A stretch of 5,730 bases of DNA from CAYOLL01 sp964404765 [NCBI: uncultured Gemmatimonadota bacterium] (GTDB lineage Bacteria > 4572-55), in the NCBI GenBank assembly GCA_964404765.1, contig CAYOLL010000282.1:1-5730 (forward strand), written 5' to 3'. The translations under genes and the position numbers were made by a program. The notes below the pieces were generated by a model. It was not told where the DNA came from and did not search any database. It saw only the letters and a list, made by a program, of their open reading frames with translations. Shown here in pieces: positions 1-5,683 of this stretch (positions are counted from its first letter, which is position 1; the number at the start of each line of letters is the position of its first letter).

Positions 1-136
1 TATGCAGAAATAAGTTTCACAACTTTTAGCCGCGCACGGGATCAGGAGGTCTGAAATTAGCAATAGTTAGTTTAATTTGTTTACTCATATATGGTTACGA
101 CTAAATTTAATAACTGCTATAACTGCTGCTCATCCC

Positions 137-278
137 GTAACCCCAACCTTCAGGTTGGGGTTTACAACGCCTGTTACTTCTTTGGCGGCTTTAGCCATTC
201 GAACTGCCGCAAAAATGGCTAAAGCCGGCGATCATGTTAAAGAGTTCGCCTTCCCCCACACTGAAGTGTGGGGTTAAC
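137..278. repeat. Composite REP-like inverted-repeat element (two hairpins in opposite orientation)
   Basis: Hairpin 1 (139-162) pairs AACCCCAACCT with AGGTTGGGGTT around the dinucleotide TC. Hairpin 2 (254-273) pairs CCCCACACT with AGTGTGGGG around GA. Both share a CCCC-N4-T stem design, and their loops (TC and GA) are reverse complements, so the two units face each other. Between them lies a perfect 14-bp inverted repeat, 186-199 with 214-227 (CGGCTTTAGCCATT arm), with a 14-nt loop. The outer ends also resemble inverted repeats (GTAACCCC at 137, GGGGTTAAC at 270-278). This matches the general design of paired REP/BIME elements or IS200/IS605-derived palindromic elements. No transposase is present, and the family assignment is inference. 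Confidence 0.6.
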
Positions 279-361
279 GGAGAAGCGGAGCGTCAAATTT
301 CCAAAATCGCTTCAAAATTTCCGCGAGCGTAAAGGATGCCGCTAAAATTTTTAATCTTTCA

Positions 362-401
362 GAAACAAAAAGACCCGACAGCAAACAACACTGGCGGGTC
401 T
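362..401 (-). terminator. Rho-independent terminator of the sigma/anti-sigma/Spy-like operon
   Basis: An 11-bp stem with one mismatch pairs 371-381 (AGACCCGACAG) with 391-401 (CTGGCGGGTCT) around a 9-nt loop. Read on the minus strand the stem is followed at once by TTTTGTTTCTG. The plus-strand side has no T-run, so the terminator serves the minus-strand operon. It lies about 70 bp after the stop codon of the last gene and ends transcription before the REP-like element. Confidence 0.8.
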
Positions 402-470
402 AATATCAAAAATCAGACGTGAAAAGTCAAGCGGCAAATTGGCAAATTGAAATTATGCGCTCGCGGATGA

Positions 471-995
471 TTACTCCCGGCGCTTGTCTTTATCAGGGCC
501 GCCCGGGCCGCCCGGCCCTTTAAAATCGCGCACCAGTTTGCGCAGATGATCTTCAAACTTGGCCTCGAACAAAACCCATTTGGCTTGCTGTTCAACAGTT
601 AACGCCTCCTTAACTTTATCGCGCAACTGTAGTTCTTTTTGGAGTTGCTGCGCTTCAAATTCTTCGATCTCTTTGATTTTTGCCAGCAGCTTGTCATCGG
701 TCGTTTTGCGATCTTTCAACAGAACTTCCAGGGATTGCATTTTGTCCCGTCGTTGATCTTGAAAGGCATCGCGCTGATTCTCTAAATCGTTGAGACGGGG
801 AAAAACTTTTGTGGTTTGTTCTTCGCTCAGGTTAAGCGCTTCCACCAGCTTCCATTTTTTAATGGTTTTGATACGTTCGCGGGCATCGTCGCGTTTTTCC
901 TCCAACCGCTCCAGGGGCTGAGCAAAGCTTTGGGTTGTCACGGCCAAAGCCAACAGGCCGATTATGCCTAAAATTTTTACAAAATGCGCGTTCAT
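471..995 (-). CDS. Exported Spy/CpxP-like helical protein (periplasmic heavy-metal-sensor / LTxxQ-type)
   Basis: A 174-residue protein. Residues 1-25 form a signal peptide: basic Lys7, hydrophobic stretch ILGIIGLLALAV, and a likely signal peptidase I site after QSFA. The mature part is highly charged and almost wholly helical. It has two LTxxQ-like motifs, LNLSEEQ (54-60) and LTVEQQ (132-137), as in Spy, CpxP, ZraP and CnrX-type proteins, which are periplasmic chaperones or stress/metal sensors. It ends in a Gly-Pro-rich tail (160-167) followed by a basic/acidic end. The start is supported by a strong Shine-Dalgarno sequence, AAGGAGG, at 1006-1000 on the minus strand. The gene begins 13 nt after the anti-sigma stop, so it is the third gene of the operon. 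The mature protein has no Cys and only one His (His150), so metal binding like that of ZraP or CnrX is doubtful. A role as feedback modulator or effector of the envelope-stress sigma system is inference. The fold family is more certain than the function. Confidence 0.75.
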   Translation of the reverse strand: MNAHFVKILGIIGLLALAVTTQSFAQPLERLEEKRDDARERIKTIKKWKLVEALNLSEEQTTKVFPRLNDLENQRDAFQDQRRDKMQSLEVLLKDRKTTDDKLLAKIKEIEEFEAQQLQKELQLRDKVKEALTVEQQAKWVLFEAKFEDHLRKLVRDFKGPGGPGGPDKDKRRE

Positions 996-1008
996 AACTC
1001 CTCCTTCA

Positions 1009-1677
1009 TCATCCGATTTTAAATGAAATGGCTTGCAATTGTTTGATAAATTTTTCTAATTCGTCCGGGCTCATGGATTCCAGCGCGGTATCCGCATCGT
1101 TGAAAATTTGTTCCGACCGGATCAGATCATCATACATGGCCTCGTCAATAACTGTCGCTTTTTCGCTATCCTCATCCGTCAAATCTGCTTTGACTGCTTC
1201 TACGAACGTGTCGTCGTCATCTTCCATAAGTTGGGCGAAGACGGCGTCGCTGCTGTCTGCTTCGGCAATGGCGCTGTAAATGTCGCTGTCAGCATCCATG
1301 GATTCCGTCAGCAGCCATGTGTCTTTTTCTGCTGTAATCGCGGGCCGCCACTGATTTGACAGGGAAAACATCAGCGCCATGATTAATGCCGTTGCCAACG
1401 CCGGCAGCAGTTTTGGCAGCCAGCCCTCCCACCAGCGAACTTGTGACGCCTCAATTTTTTGTCGCACATTCGGCAAAAAGGTGGCCCAGGCTACATTGTC
1501 CGGCTCCGGCAGCGCTTCTTGTTCCAACAGGAAGAACGTCTGACGCAATGTATCTAACTGTTCCGCGCAGTCCGGGCATACCCGTAAATGGGCATTGACC
1601 TGCTCGCGCATGGTTGTTGACAGCTCTTTTTCCAAATAGTCAAGCAGTAGATGATCGACGTGCCGCATTTTTTTCAT
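1009..1677 (-). CDS. Membrane-bound zinc-finger anti-sigma factor (ZAS/zf-HC2 type)
   Basis: A 222-residue single-pass inner-membrane protein. The cytoplasmic N-terminal domain has the ZAS signature His30-x3-Cys34-x2-Cys37, with an upstream His6/His9 as possible fourth ligand. In this family the domain clamps the partner ECF sigma factor and keeps it from RNA polymerase. A hydrophobic segment at about 90-107 (LLPALATALIMALMFSLS) is the membrane span. The C-terminal region (about 119-205) is very acidic, with a DDDD run near 153, and presumably faces the periplasm. I chose the ATG at 1677 rather than 1686. It overlaps the sigma-factor stop as ATGA and sits 8 nt after AAAGGA (1691-1686), whereas the ATG at 1686 overlaps that ribosome-binding site. 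Translational coupling should keep sigma and anti-sigma in balance. The periplasmic domain matches nothing I recognise, so the signal is unknown. Confidence 0.85.
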   Translation of the reverse strand: MKKMRHVDHLLLDYLEKELSTTMREQVNAHLRVCPDCAEQLDTLRQTFFLLEQEALPEPDNVAWATFLPNVRQKIEASQVRWWEGWLPKLLPALATALIMALMFSLSNQWRPAITAEKDTWLLTESMDADSDIYSAIAEADSSDAVFAQLMEDDDDTFVEAVKADLTDEDSEKATVIDEAMYDDLIRSEQIFNDADTALESMSPDELEKFIKQLQAISFKIG

Positions 1678-2234
1678 TCCATCCATCCTTTGTAGATAGC
1701 CAAAGCTTCTTGCATCTTTTTTACTGCGTGGAAATAGCCGGCTTTCACCGCCCCCTCGCTATTGCCCATCGTTTTTGCAATTTCCTCATGACTCATATCT
1801 TCATAATGCCGCATGACAAAGATGGCGCGCTGCTTTTCCGGCAGTCCGGCAACCGCTTTGCTGATTAATTCTTGTAACTCGCTTTGCTCAGTATCCTTGC
1901 CTGGATTGCTTTTAGGCGCTTTTAGCGGCAATTCATCAATCGTTTCCCAATCTTTAGTTTTATTGCGCTTGATATGATTAATGCTCAGGTTCATGGCGAT
2001 GCGATAAAGCCAGGTGTAGAATCCGGCCTCACCTTTATAGGTATCAATGCTTTTATAGGCCCGGACAAAGGCATCCTGAGCAATATCCATCGCGTCATCA
2101 CTATTCCGCACCATCTTGTACACAGCATAATAAAGCGGCTTTTTAAAGAGATTGACCAGGTCGTTAAAAGCCCGCTCGTCGCCTTTTTTGAATCGCGCTA
2201 CAAGCTTGTTTACATCTGCTGTTTCCGGCGTCAT
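1674..2234 (-). CDS. ECF-family RNA polymerase sigma factor (RpoE/SigW-like)
   Basis: A 186-residue sigma-70-family factor of normal ECF size, with regions 2 and 4 only. Region 2 covers about residues 24-92. It includes the core-binding stretch DDAMDIAQDAFVRAYKSI (46-63) and the -10-recognition helix around FYTWLYRIAMNLSINHIKR (72-90). After a charged linker (about 93-120), region 4 covers about 124-176, with the -35-binding helix-turn-helix around HEEIAKTMGNSEGAVKAGYF (149-168). The start ATG is preceded by AAAGGA (2246-2241) with 6-nt spacing. It is the first gene of the operon, and its stop overlaps the start of its anti-sigma factor by 4 nt. Such operons usually autoregulate; a candidate ECF promoter lies about 60 bp upstream. 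Family assignment is firm. The regulon cannot be read from this window. Confidence 0.93.
   Translation of the reverse strand: MTPETADVNKLVARFKKGDERAFNDLVNLFKKPLYYAVYKMVRNSDDAMDIAQDAFVRAYKSIDTYKGEAGFYTWLYRIAMNLSINHIKRNKTKDWETIDELPLKAPKSNPGKDTEQSELQELISKAVAGLPEKQRAIFVMRHYEDMSHEEIAKTMGNSEGAVKAGYFHAVKKMQEALAIYKGWME
1686..1691 (-). promoter_or_regulatory. Ribosome-binding site that fixes the anti-sigma start
   Basis: AAAGGA on the minus strand, inside the last codons of the sigma-factor gene. It is 8 nt from the ATG at 1677 but overlaps the alternative ATG at 1686. This favours the ATGA-overlap start. Confidence 0.65.
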
Positions 2235-2269
2235 TCGTCGTCCTTTTTCAACCCGGAGGGTTTATCGTG

Positions 2270-2298
2270 CGTAACATTTTCAGGCATAAACTGTTCCA
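2270..2298 (-). promoter_or_regulatory. Candidate ECF-type promoter of the sigma operon
   Basis: On the minus strand TGGAAC (2298-2293) matches the GGAAC-type -35 element of many ECF sigma factors. A 16-nt spacer then leads to GTTACG (about 2275-2270) as a possible -10. Transcription would start near 2262-2265, leaving a leader of about 30 nt that includes the AAAGGA ribosome-binding site. Autoregulation is common for such operons. The -10 match is weak, so this is a suggestion. Confidence 0.35.
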
Positions 2299-2309
2299 CA
2301 TCTTGGAAC
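2293..2309. promoter_or_regulatory. Inverted repeat GTTCCA-N5-TGGAAC in the divergent control region
   Basis: A perfect 6+6 bp inverted repeat with a 5-bp centre. The GGAAC core of each arm looks like an ECF -35 element, one facing the sigma operon and one (2304-2309, continuing as CTTT) facing the rightward gene. It may be two back-to-back ECF -35 elements or the binding site of a dimeric regulator. Confidence 0.4.
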
Positions 2310-2352
2310 TTTGGAAATCCGTGCATTTGAACATGTTGTGATTTCGGCTCAA

Positions 2353-2367
2353 GTCAATTGTTTTGAC
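2353..2367. promoter_or_regulatory. Operator-like inverted repeat overlapping the -35 box
   Basis: GTCAA (2353-2357) and TTGAC (2363-2367) are separated by TTGTT. The right arm lies inside the TTGACA -35 hexamer of the rightward promoter, so a protein bound here would block RNA polymerase. The arms are short and no regulator is identified. Confidence 0.3.
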
Positions 2368-2391
2368 ACGCGAATCTGAAAAAAGTTTAAT
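2363..2391 (+). promoter_or_regulatory. Housekeeping (sigma-70-type) promoter for the IMPDH/GMPR-family gene
   Basis: A perfect -35 hexamer TTGACA (2363-2368), a 17-bp spacer, and -10 hexamer TTTAAT (2386-2391; one mismatch to TATAAT). Expected transcription start is near 2398, giving a 5' leader of about 138 nt before the ATG at 2536. It faces away from the sigma operon. Confidence 0.75.
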
Positions 2392-2452
2392 GGTGATTTG
2401 CGCAGTCTGCAAAGATGGACGCATTTTTTACTAAATATCAAAAAAATACGGG

Positions 2453-2472
2453 TGTAATGCGCGTAAATTACA
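2453..2472. promoter_or_regulatory. Inverted repeat TGTAAT-N8-ATTACA in the leader
   Basis: A perfect 6+6 bp inverted repeat around an 8-bp centre, about 55-75 bases downstream of the predicted transcription start. The size suits a dimeric repressor operator. As RNA it could form a weak hairpin. No regulator can be named. Confidence 0.35.
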
Positions 2473-2515
2473 TATCTTAGCCGCTTGGCTACGCCTGAAA
2501 AAAGCCAATATATGT
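2470..2515 (+). promoter_or_regulatory. Leader segment with competing hairpins
   Basis: TTGGCT (2485-2490) can pair with AGCCAA (2503-2508), enclosed by ACATAT (2470-2475) pairing with ATATGT (2510-2515). The GGCT part can instead pair with AGCC (2479-2482) in a small local hairpin, so the two folds exclude each other. The element ends 9 nt before the Shine-Dalgarno sequence. It matches no riboswitch class I recognise. Regulatory function is inference. Confidence 0.3.
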
Positions 2516-2523
2516 CTCTTTCC

Positions 2524-2530
2524 GGGGGGA
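2524..2530 (+). promoter_or_regulatory. Ribosome-binding site that decides the start at 2536
   Basis: GGGGGGA lies 5 nt before the ATG at 2536. The in-frame TTG at 2485 and ATG at 2512 have no comparable site and fall in the structured leader. The 17 extra residues they would add do not resemble the family. Confidence 0.65.
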
Positions 2531-2535
2531 AATTC

Positions 2536-5388
2536 ATGAAAACTGTTTTTGGCGTCCAAATGATTGCGGATCTGGCCTATACCTACCGTGATTATATCAT
2601 TCTGCCCACACCGCATGAAGGCATCGACCCGCGCACGGTTTCGACACAAACCTTCTTAGCCGATCGTCTGAAACTCAATATACCTATTGTCGGGGCCAAC
2701 ATGGGCCACATGGGCGCCCGCATGGCCGAAAAACTGGCTCAGTTGGGCGGCATTGGTATATTTAGCCAGGATTTCCGGGTAGAAGAAATTGTCAAGCGGA
2801 TCGATCATGTTAAATCCGCTAATCCCTATTTGCACATGCCCATTGTCCTCCATCCCAACGACCGCGTGGCCGATGCCCTGTCTCTGATGGACAAACGCCA
2901 TTTTGACTGCGTAGTTGTGGTCGACGCCAAATATCTGCCGATTGGACTGGCCACGCAGAGTGATTTAACCAAAGTTGCCGGTTGGGAAATCCTTAAAAAT
3001 GTAATGAAAACCGAAATGATCGTGGTGCTAAACACGATTTCGACCGAGGAGGCCAGCCGGATCATGATTGATAATAAAATCAATCATCTGCCGGTAGTTG
3101 ACCGTTCCGATCAGCTTGTGGGCTGTCTGACACCCTTGGATATTACGCTGCGGCTGCATCAATACAAACCTGCCCTTAATCGGCAGCGGCAGCTCATGGT
3201 CGGTGTGGCCATGGGCATCAAGCCCAAAGAGACTTTTCACCCGGTGACGCTGGCGCGCTATTACATCGAAAAAGGTGTGGATGTGCTGGTGTTGGATATT
3301 GCCAACGGTTATCTTAAAAATTTTGTAGACTTTGTGGCGGAAGTGCGCAAGGAAATTGGCCCGGACTTTCCAATTATTGCCGGCAATGTTGCCGACTACG
3401 ACGGGGCCATGCGTTTGTACGAAGTTGGGGTAGATACGATCAAAGTGGGCATCGGACCGGGCGGGGCGTGTACCACCCGGCGCGAAACGGGCGTAGGCGT
3501 TCCGCAGGCGACCGCTGTACTGGAAACGCTTAAAGCCGCTGAGGCCGCTTCTATTGAAGGCAAGCAGCGTTATATTTTGGCCGATGGCGGCATTCGCAGC
3601 TCATTTGATCTGGCGGTGGCCATGTTAATGGGCTCAACCGGCGTAATGATCGGGTCCTATTTGGCCGGTACGTACGAAAGCGCTTTTGAGACGGAAATTG
3701 TGGATGGCATTTTATGGAAGCGCTGGCGGGGGAATGCCTCGTCTTCTGCCGCTACTTATCGGCGCGAAAAAATATATGGTGATAAGTATATTACCGAGGA
3801 CCTGGAATATTCGGAGGGCGCGGACGGGCAGGTAAAAGTTGTCGGCTCGGTTGCCCACAAGATTTTTCAATTAGTCGAGGGTCTTAAGCAGCGCATCGCT
3901 TACAGCAGCGCCACGGACATTGGCGGTTTTCGCGACCGAAAAGATCAAATTCTACGGCTCCGCCACATCAACGATGGCGCTTACCGTCATTTTTCCCAAT
4001 TGCGCTTTGACGATCTTTATATCAAGCCGCAACCGTCGGAAGTTCTAAGCCGCAAACATGTTGATATCGCCGTCTATCGCACACCATCATTGTATCTGAA
4101 CATCCCTTATGTGGCTTTGCCGGCAGATTTTATTCAAAAAAAGATATGCACCATCATGGCGCAATTGGGCGGATTAGGATTTGTCAGCCGCAAAAAAGTA
4201 TCTGAGGATATTTCGCTATTGGTCCAGCGCGTGCGGCATGTGCGCACACATCATCCCGGCTATTTTTTCCCTTCCATTCAGGACAGTCAGGAAGAAATCG
4301 GCAAGACCATAGATTTCATCCGCGAAAATGCATTTTCATGTGCTATCATCGTCAAAGATGCCCGCGCCGACTGGACACCCATAGGCATTGCCACACCCAA
4401 CGACCTGCAGGATCGTCCGCGTACCGATCCGCTCAATGAAGTCATCAACAACAATATTGTGACGGTCAAGGAGGGCGTGGATTGGCGTGAGGCCAGCGAA
4501 CTTATGCTCAAAAAAGGCATTCACCATCTGCCGGTCGTCAACGAAGCCGGTAAATTAGTTGGCTGCATTACGCCGCGAGATATGACCCTGCGGGTATTGT
4601 ATGGCTTGCGCCCAAACGTGGACAAAGATGGCAAGTTAGTCGTCGGCGCGGCGCTTCATGTAGATGACATGCGCATGGATGTGGTCGTCCGAGAGGCCAT
4701 CGAATTGGACAAAACCGGTATCTATATGCTGCTGTTGGAAACCGACGATGGTTTTTCCGCGCATTACTTAGAACTCCTTCGTCGCATCCGCACTCAGGTC
4801 AAGTGCCGGATAATGGCTGCCGGCGTTTCTACTTATTTGGGCGCAATTGCCTTGTTTGATGCAGGCGCGGATGTGATCAAAGTCGGCTCAAAAGCCGGTG
4901 AAGTGCCTTACGTAGAGGCAATTAACCAATGCGCCAAGGCCGCCCAAGAGGCCGGCAAAGCAATCATTACCGATGACCGGAACACCATTCAGCATCCGCG
5001 CGACGCCAATTTATGCCTTTTATTGGGCGCAAACGCGGTTGGCTTGCGTGATAGTCTGGCTCCCACATACGAAAATGCGGCCCAGGCGGCTTATGGAGAT
5101 CAGGGTCAGCCGAAAATTACCCCTCTGCTGCGTTCCCGGCTTGTGCGGCGTGAGATCAATCAAATCGAATACATTATGGAAGATATCGCGCTGGATAATG
5201 TCCACAAAAACAGCCCGCTTAAGTTTAAGACTTCAATTATTAATGTCGTGGTGCGATATCTGACCGGCTTACGCTCATCCTGCACCTATTCCAACGCCGG
5301 CAGTATTGAAGAATATCAATATAAAGCGATTATCGGTGTGCAAAGTCCGGCCGGTTATAACGAAGGCAATCCGCATGCTTTTGGATGA
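2536..5388 (+). CDS. Tandem-duplicated IMP dehydrogenase/GMP reductase family protein (GuaB1-like) with degenerate second half
   Basis: A 950-residue cytoplasmic protein, about twice the family's usual 480-500. Half 1 (about 10-468) has a barrel interrupted by CBS domains (about 100-147 and 156-206). It carries the GMPR-like DIANGY (254-259), the Cys loop [20 protein letters not shown] (305-324, nucleophile Cys312), phosphate motifs ADGG (349-352) and MIGS (371-374), then AGTYES (377-382). Half 2 (about 488-950) repeats the layout: CBS at about 572-626 and 634-686, barrel after 700. Its Cys loop is missing (IKVG 781-784 joins SKAGE then VPY), ADGG is TDDR (812-815), and MIGS has become GLRD. 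Only half 2 keeps the tail GLRSSCTY (911-918) and [11 protein letters not shown] (934-944), typical of GuaB1. The family oxidises IMP to XMP or reduces GMP to IMP; GMPR-like motifs lean to the latter, but the Glu of GMPR is Ser here, leaving IMPDH possible. Four CBS domains suggest purine-nucleotide control. Monocistronic within the window; transcribed away from the sigma operon. Confidence 0.9.
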   Translation: MKTVFGVQMIADLAYTYRDYIILPTPHEGIDPRTVSTQTFLADRLKLNIPIVGANMGHMGARMAEKLAQLGGIGIFSQDFRVEEIVKRIDHVKSANPYLHMPIVLHPNDRVADALSLMDKRHFDCVVVVDAKYLPIGLATQSDLTKVAGWEILKNVMKTEMIVVLNTISTEEASRIMIDNKINHLPVVDRSDQLVGCLTPLDITLRLHQYKPALNRQRQLMVGVAMGIKPKETFHPVTLARYYIEKGVDVLVLDIANGYLKNFVDFVAEVRKEIGPDFPIIAGNVADYDGAMRLYEVGVDTIKVGIGPGGACTTRRETGVGVPQATAVLETLKAAEAASIEGKQRYILADGGIRSSFDLAVAMLMGSTGVMIGSYLAGTYESAFETEIVDGILWKRWRGNASSSAATYRREKIYGDKYITEDLEYSEGADGQVKVVGSVAHKIFQLVEGLKQRIAYSSATDIGGFRDRKDQILRLRHINDGAYRHFSQLRFDDLYIKPQPSEVLSRKHVDIAVYRTPSLYLNIPYVALPADFIQKKICTIMAQLGGLGFVSRKKVSEDISLLVQRVRHVRTHHPGYFFPSIQDSQEEIGKTIDFIRENAFSCAIIVKDARADWTPIGIATPNDLQDRPRTDPLNEVINNNIVTVKEGVDWREASELMLKKGIHHLPVVNEAGKLVGCITPRDMTLRVLYGLRPNVDKDGKLVVGAALHVDDMRMDVVVREAIELDKTGIYMLLLETDDGFSAHYLELLRRIRTQVKCRIMAAGVSTYLGAIALFDAGADVIKVGSKAGEVPYVEAINQCAKAAQEAGKAIITDDRNTIQHPRDANLCLLLGANAVGLRDSLAPTYENAAQAAYGDQGQPKITPLLRSRLVRREINQIEYIMEDIALDNVHKNSPLKFKTSIINVVVRYLTGLRSSCTYSNAGSIEEYQYKAIIGVQSPAGYNEGNPHAFG

Positions 5389-5496
5389 CCCCAAGTCATC
5401 GGTGCCGCCGACCGTAGCGTTATATTCCTGGATAATTCATGCCACTAGGCACAAAGGCTTGTTAAATCAGGATGGGGCGATCAATTTCCAAGTCCT

Positions 5497-5519
5497 CTTC
5501 AAAAATTAAGTTTTTGAGG
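5497..5519. terminator. Weak AT-rich hairpin, possible terminator
   Basis: CTTCAAAAA (5497-5505) pairs with TTTTTGAGG (5511-5519), with one G-T wobble, around TTAAG. It is AT-rich and its T-run lies inside the stem, so it is a poor intrinsic terminator. It is the best candidate for ending the rightward transcript within about 130 bp of the stop codon. Confidence 0.25.
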
Positions 5520-5645
5520 TCAATTTCTATAACTCTTTATTTCTTGGTGTCTTGTATGTTGAAAGTCATCGTAAAAACGGATTGAAGCACGAGACGTAAA
5601 AATCGTTGTTAAACTATCGGTGAATCGGTAACTTGACGGTTGAGG

Positions 5646-5683
5646 AGGGTAGTGTCCTGTGGCTTCGAGCCCGTCACTAACCT
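5646..5683. repeat. Nested inverted repeat of unknown role
   Basis: An outer stem, AGGGTAGTG (5646-5654) with CACTAACCT (5675-5683), has one mismatch. It encloses a perfect small hairpin GGCT-TCG-AGCC (5661-5671). It could be a structured RNA, a palindromic repeat or an operator. It does not fold as a tRNA. Confidence 0.3.

Larger units (their letters stand above)
1..470. other. Gene-poor region downstream of the sigma-factor operon
   Basis: I see no convincing gene here. The forward frame open across about 77-277 runs straight through two perfect hairpins and a long inverted repeat, so it is not treated as coding. A short minus-strand ORF at 88-26 (20 codons beginning MSKQIKLTIANF) has no Shine-Dalgarno sequence and could be a remnant or chance. 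Frame 1 is open from the window edge to a TGA at 52-54, too short to call the end of an upstream gene. The stretch holds the REP-like element and the operon terminator listed separately, plus a small tandem duplication of GGCAAATT at 433-448. Confidence 0.6.

Noticed and set aside
26-88. Minus-strand 20-codon ORF beginning MSKQIKLTIANF
   Set aside because: The composition looks protein-like, but it has no Shine-Dalgarno sequence and no family match. Mentioned only in the region note.
77-277. Forward ORF of 66 codons
   Set aside because: It reads through both REP-like hairpins and the 14-bp inverted repeat, has no ribosome-binding site, and its translation is low-complexity in Ala/Thr.
1678-1686. 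ATG at 1686 as the anti-sigma start
   Set aside because: It overlaps the AAAGGA ribosome-binding site. The ATG at 1677, in an ATGA overlap with the sigma stop, has correct spacing.
2415-2480. 21-codon ORF in the leader (possible leader peptide)
   Set aside because: The ATG has no properly spaced Shine-Dalgarno sequence, and the peptide has no run of codons suggesting attenuation control.
2485-2535. TTG (2485) or ATG (2512) as start of the IMPDH/GMPR-family protein
   Set aside because: Neither has a ribosome-binding site, both lie in the hairpin-forming leader, and the extra residues do not fit the family. GGGGGGA before 2536 is much better.
5384-5400. Hairpin GATGAC-N5-GTCATC over the stop codon as a terminator
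   Set aside because: Only 6 bp, includes the stop codon and is not followed by a T-run.
5306-5509. Forward ORF of 67 codons overlapping the end of the large gene
   Set aside because: Its first 83 bases are an out-of-frame shadow of the large gene. It has no ribosome-binding site and no recognisable product.
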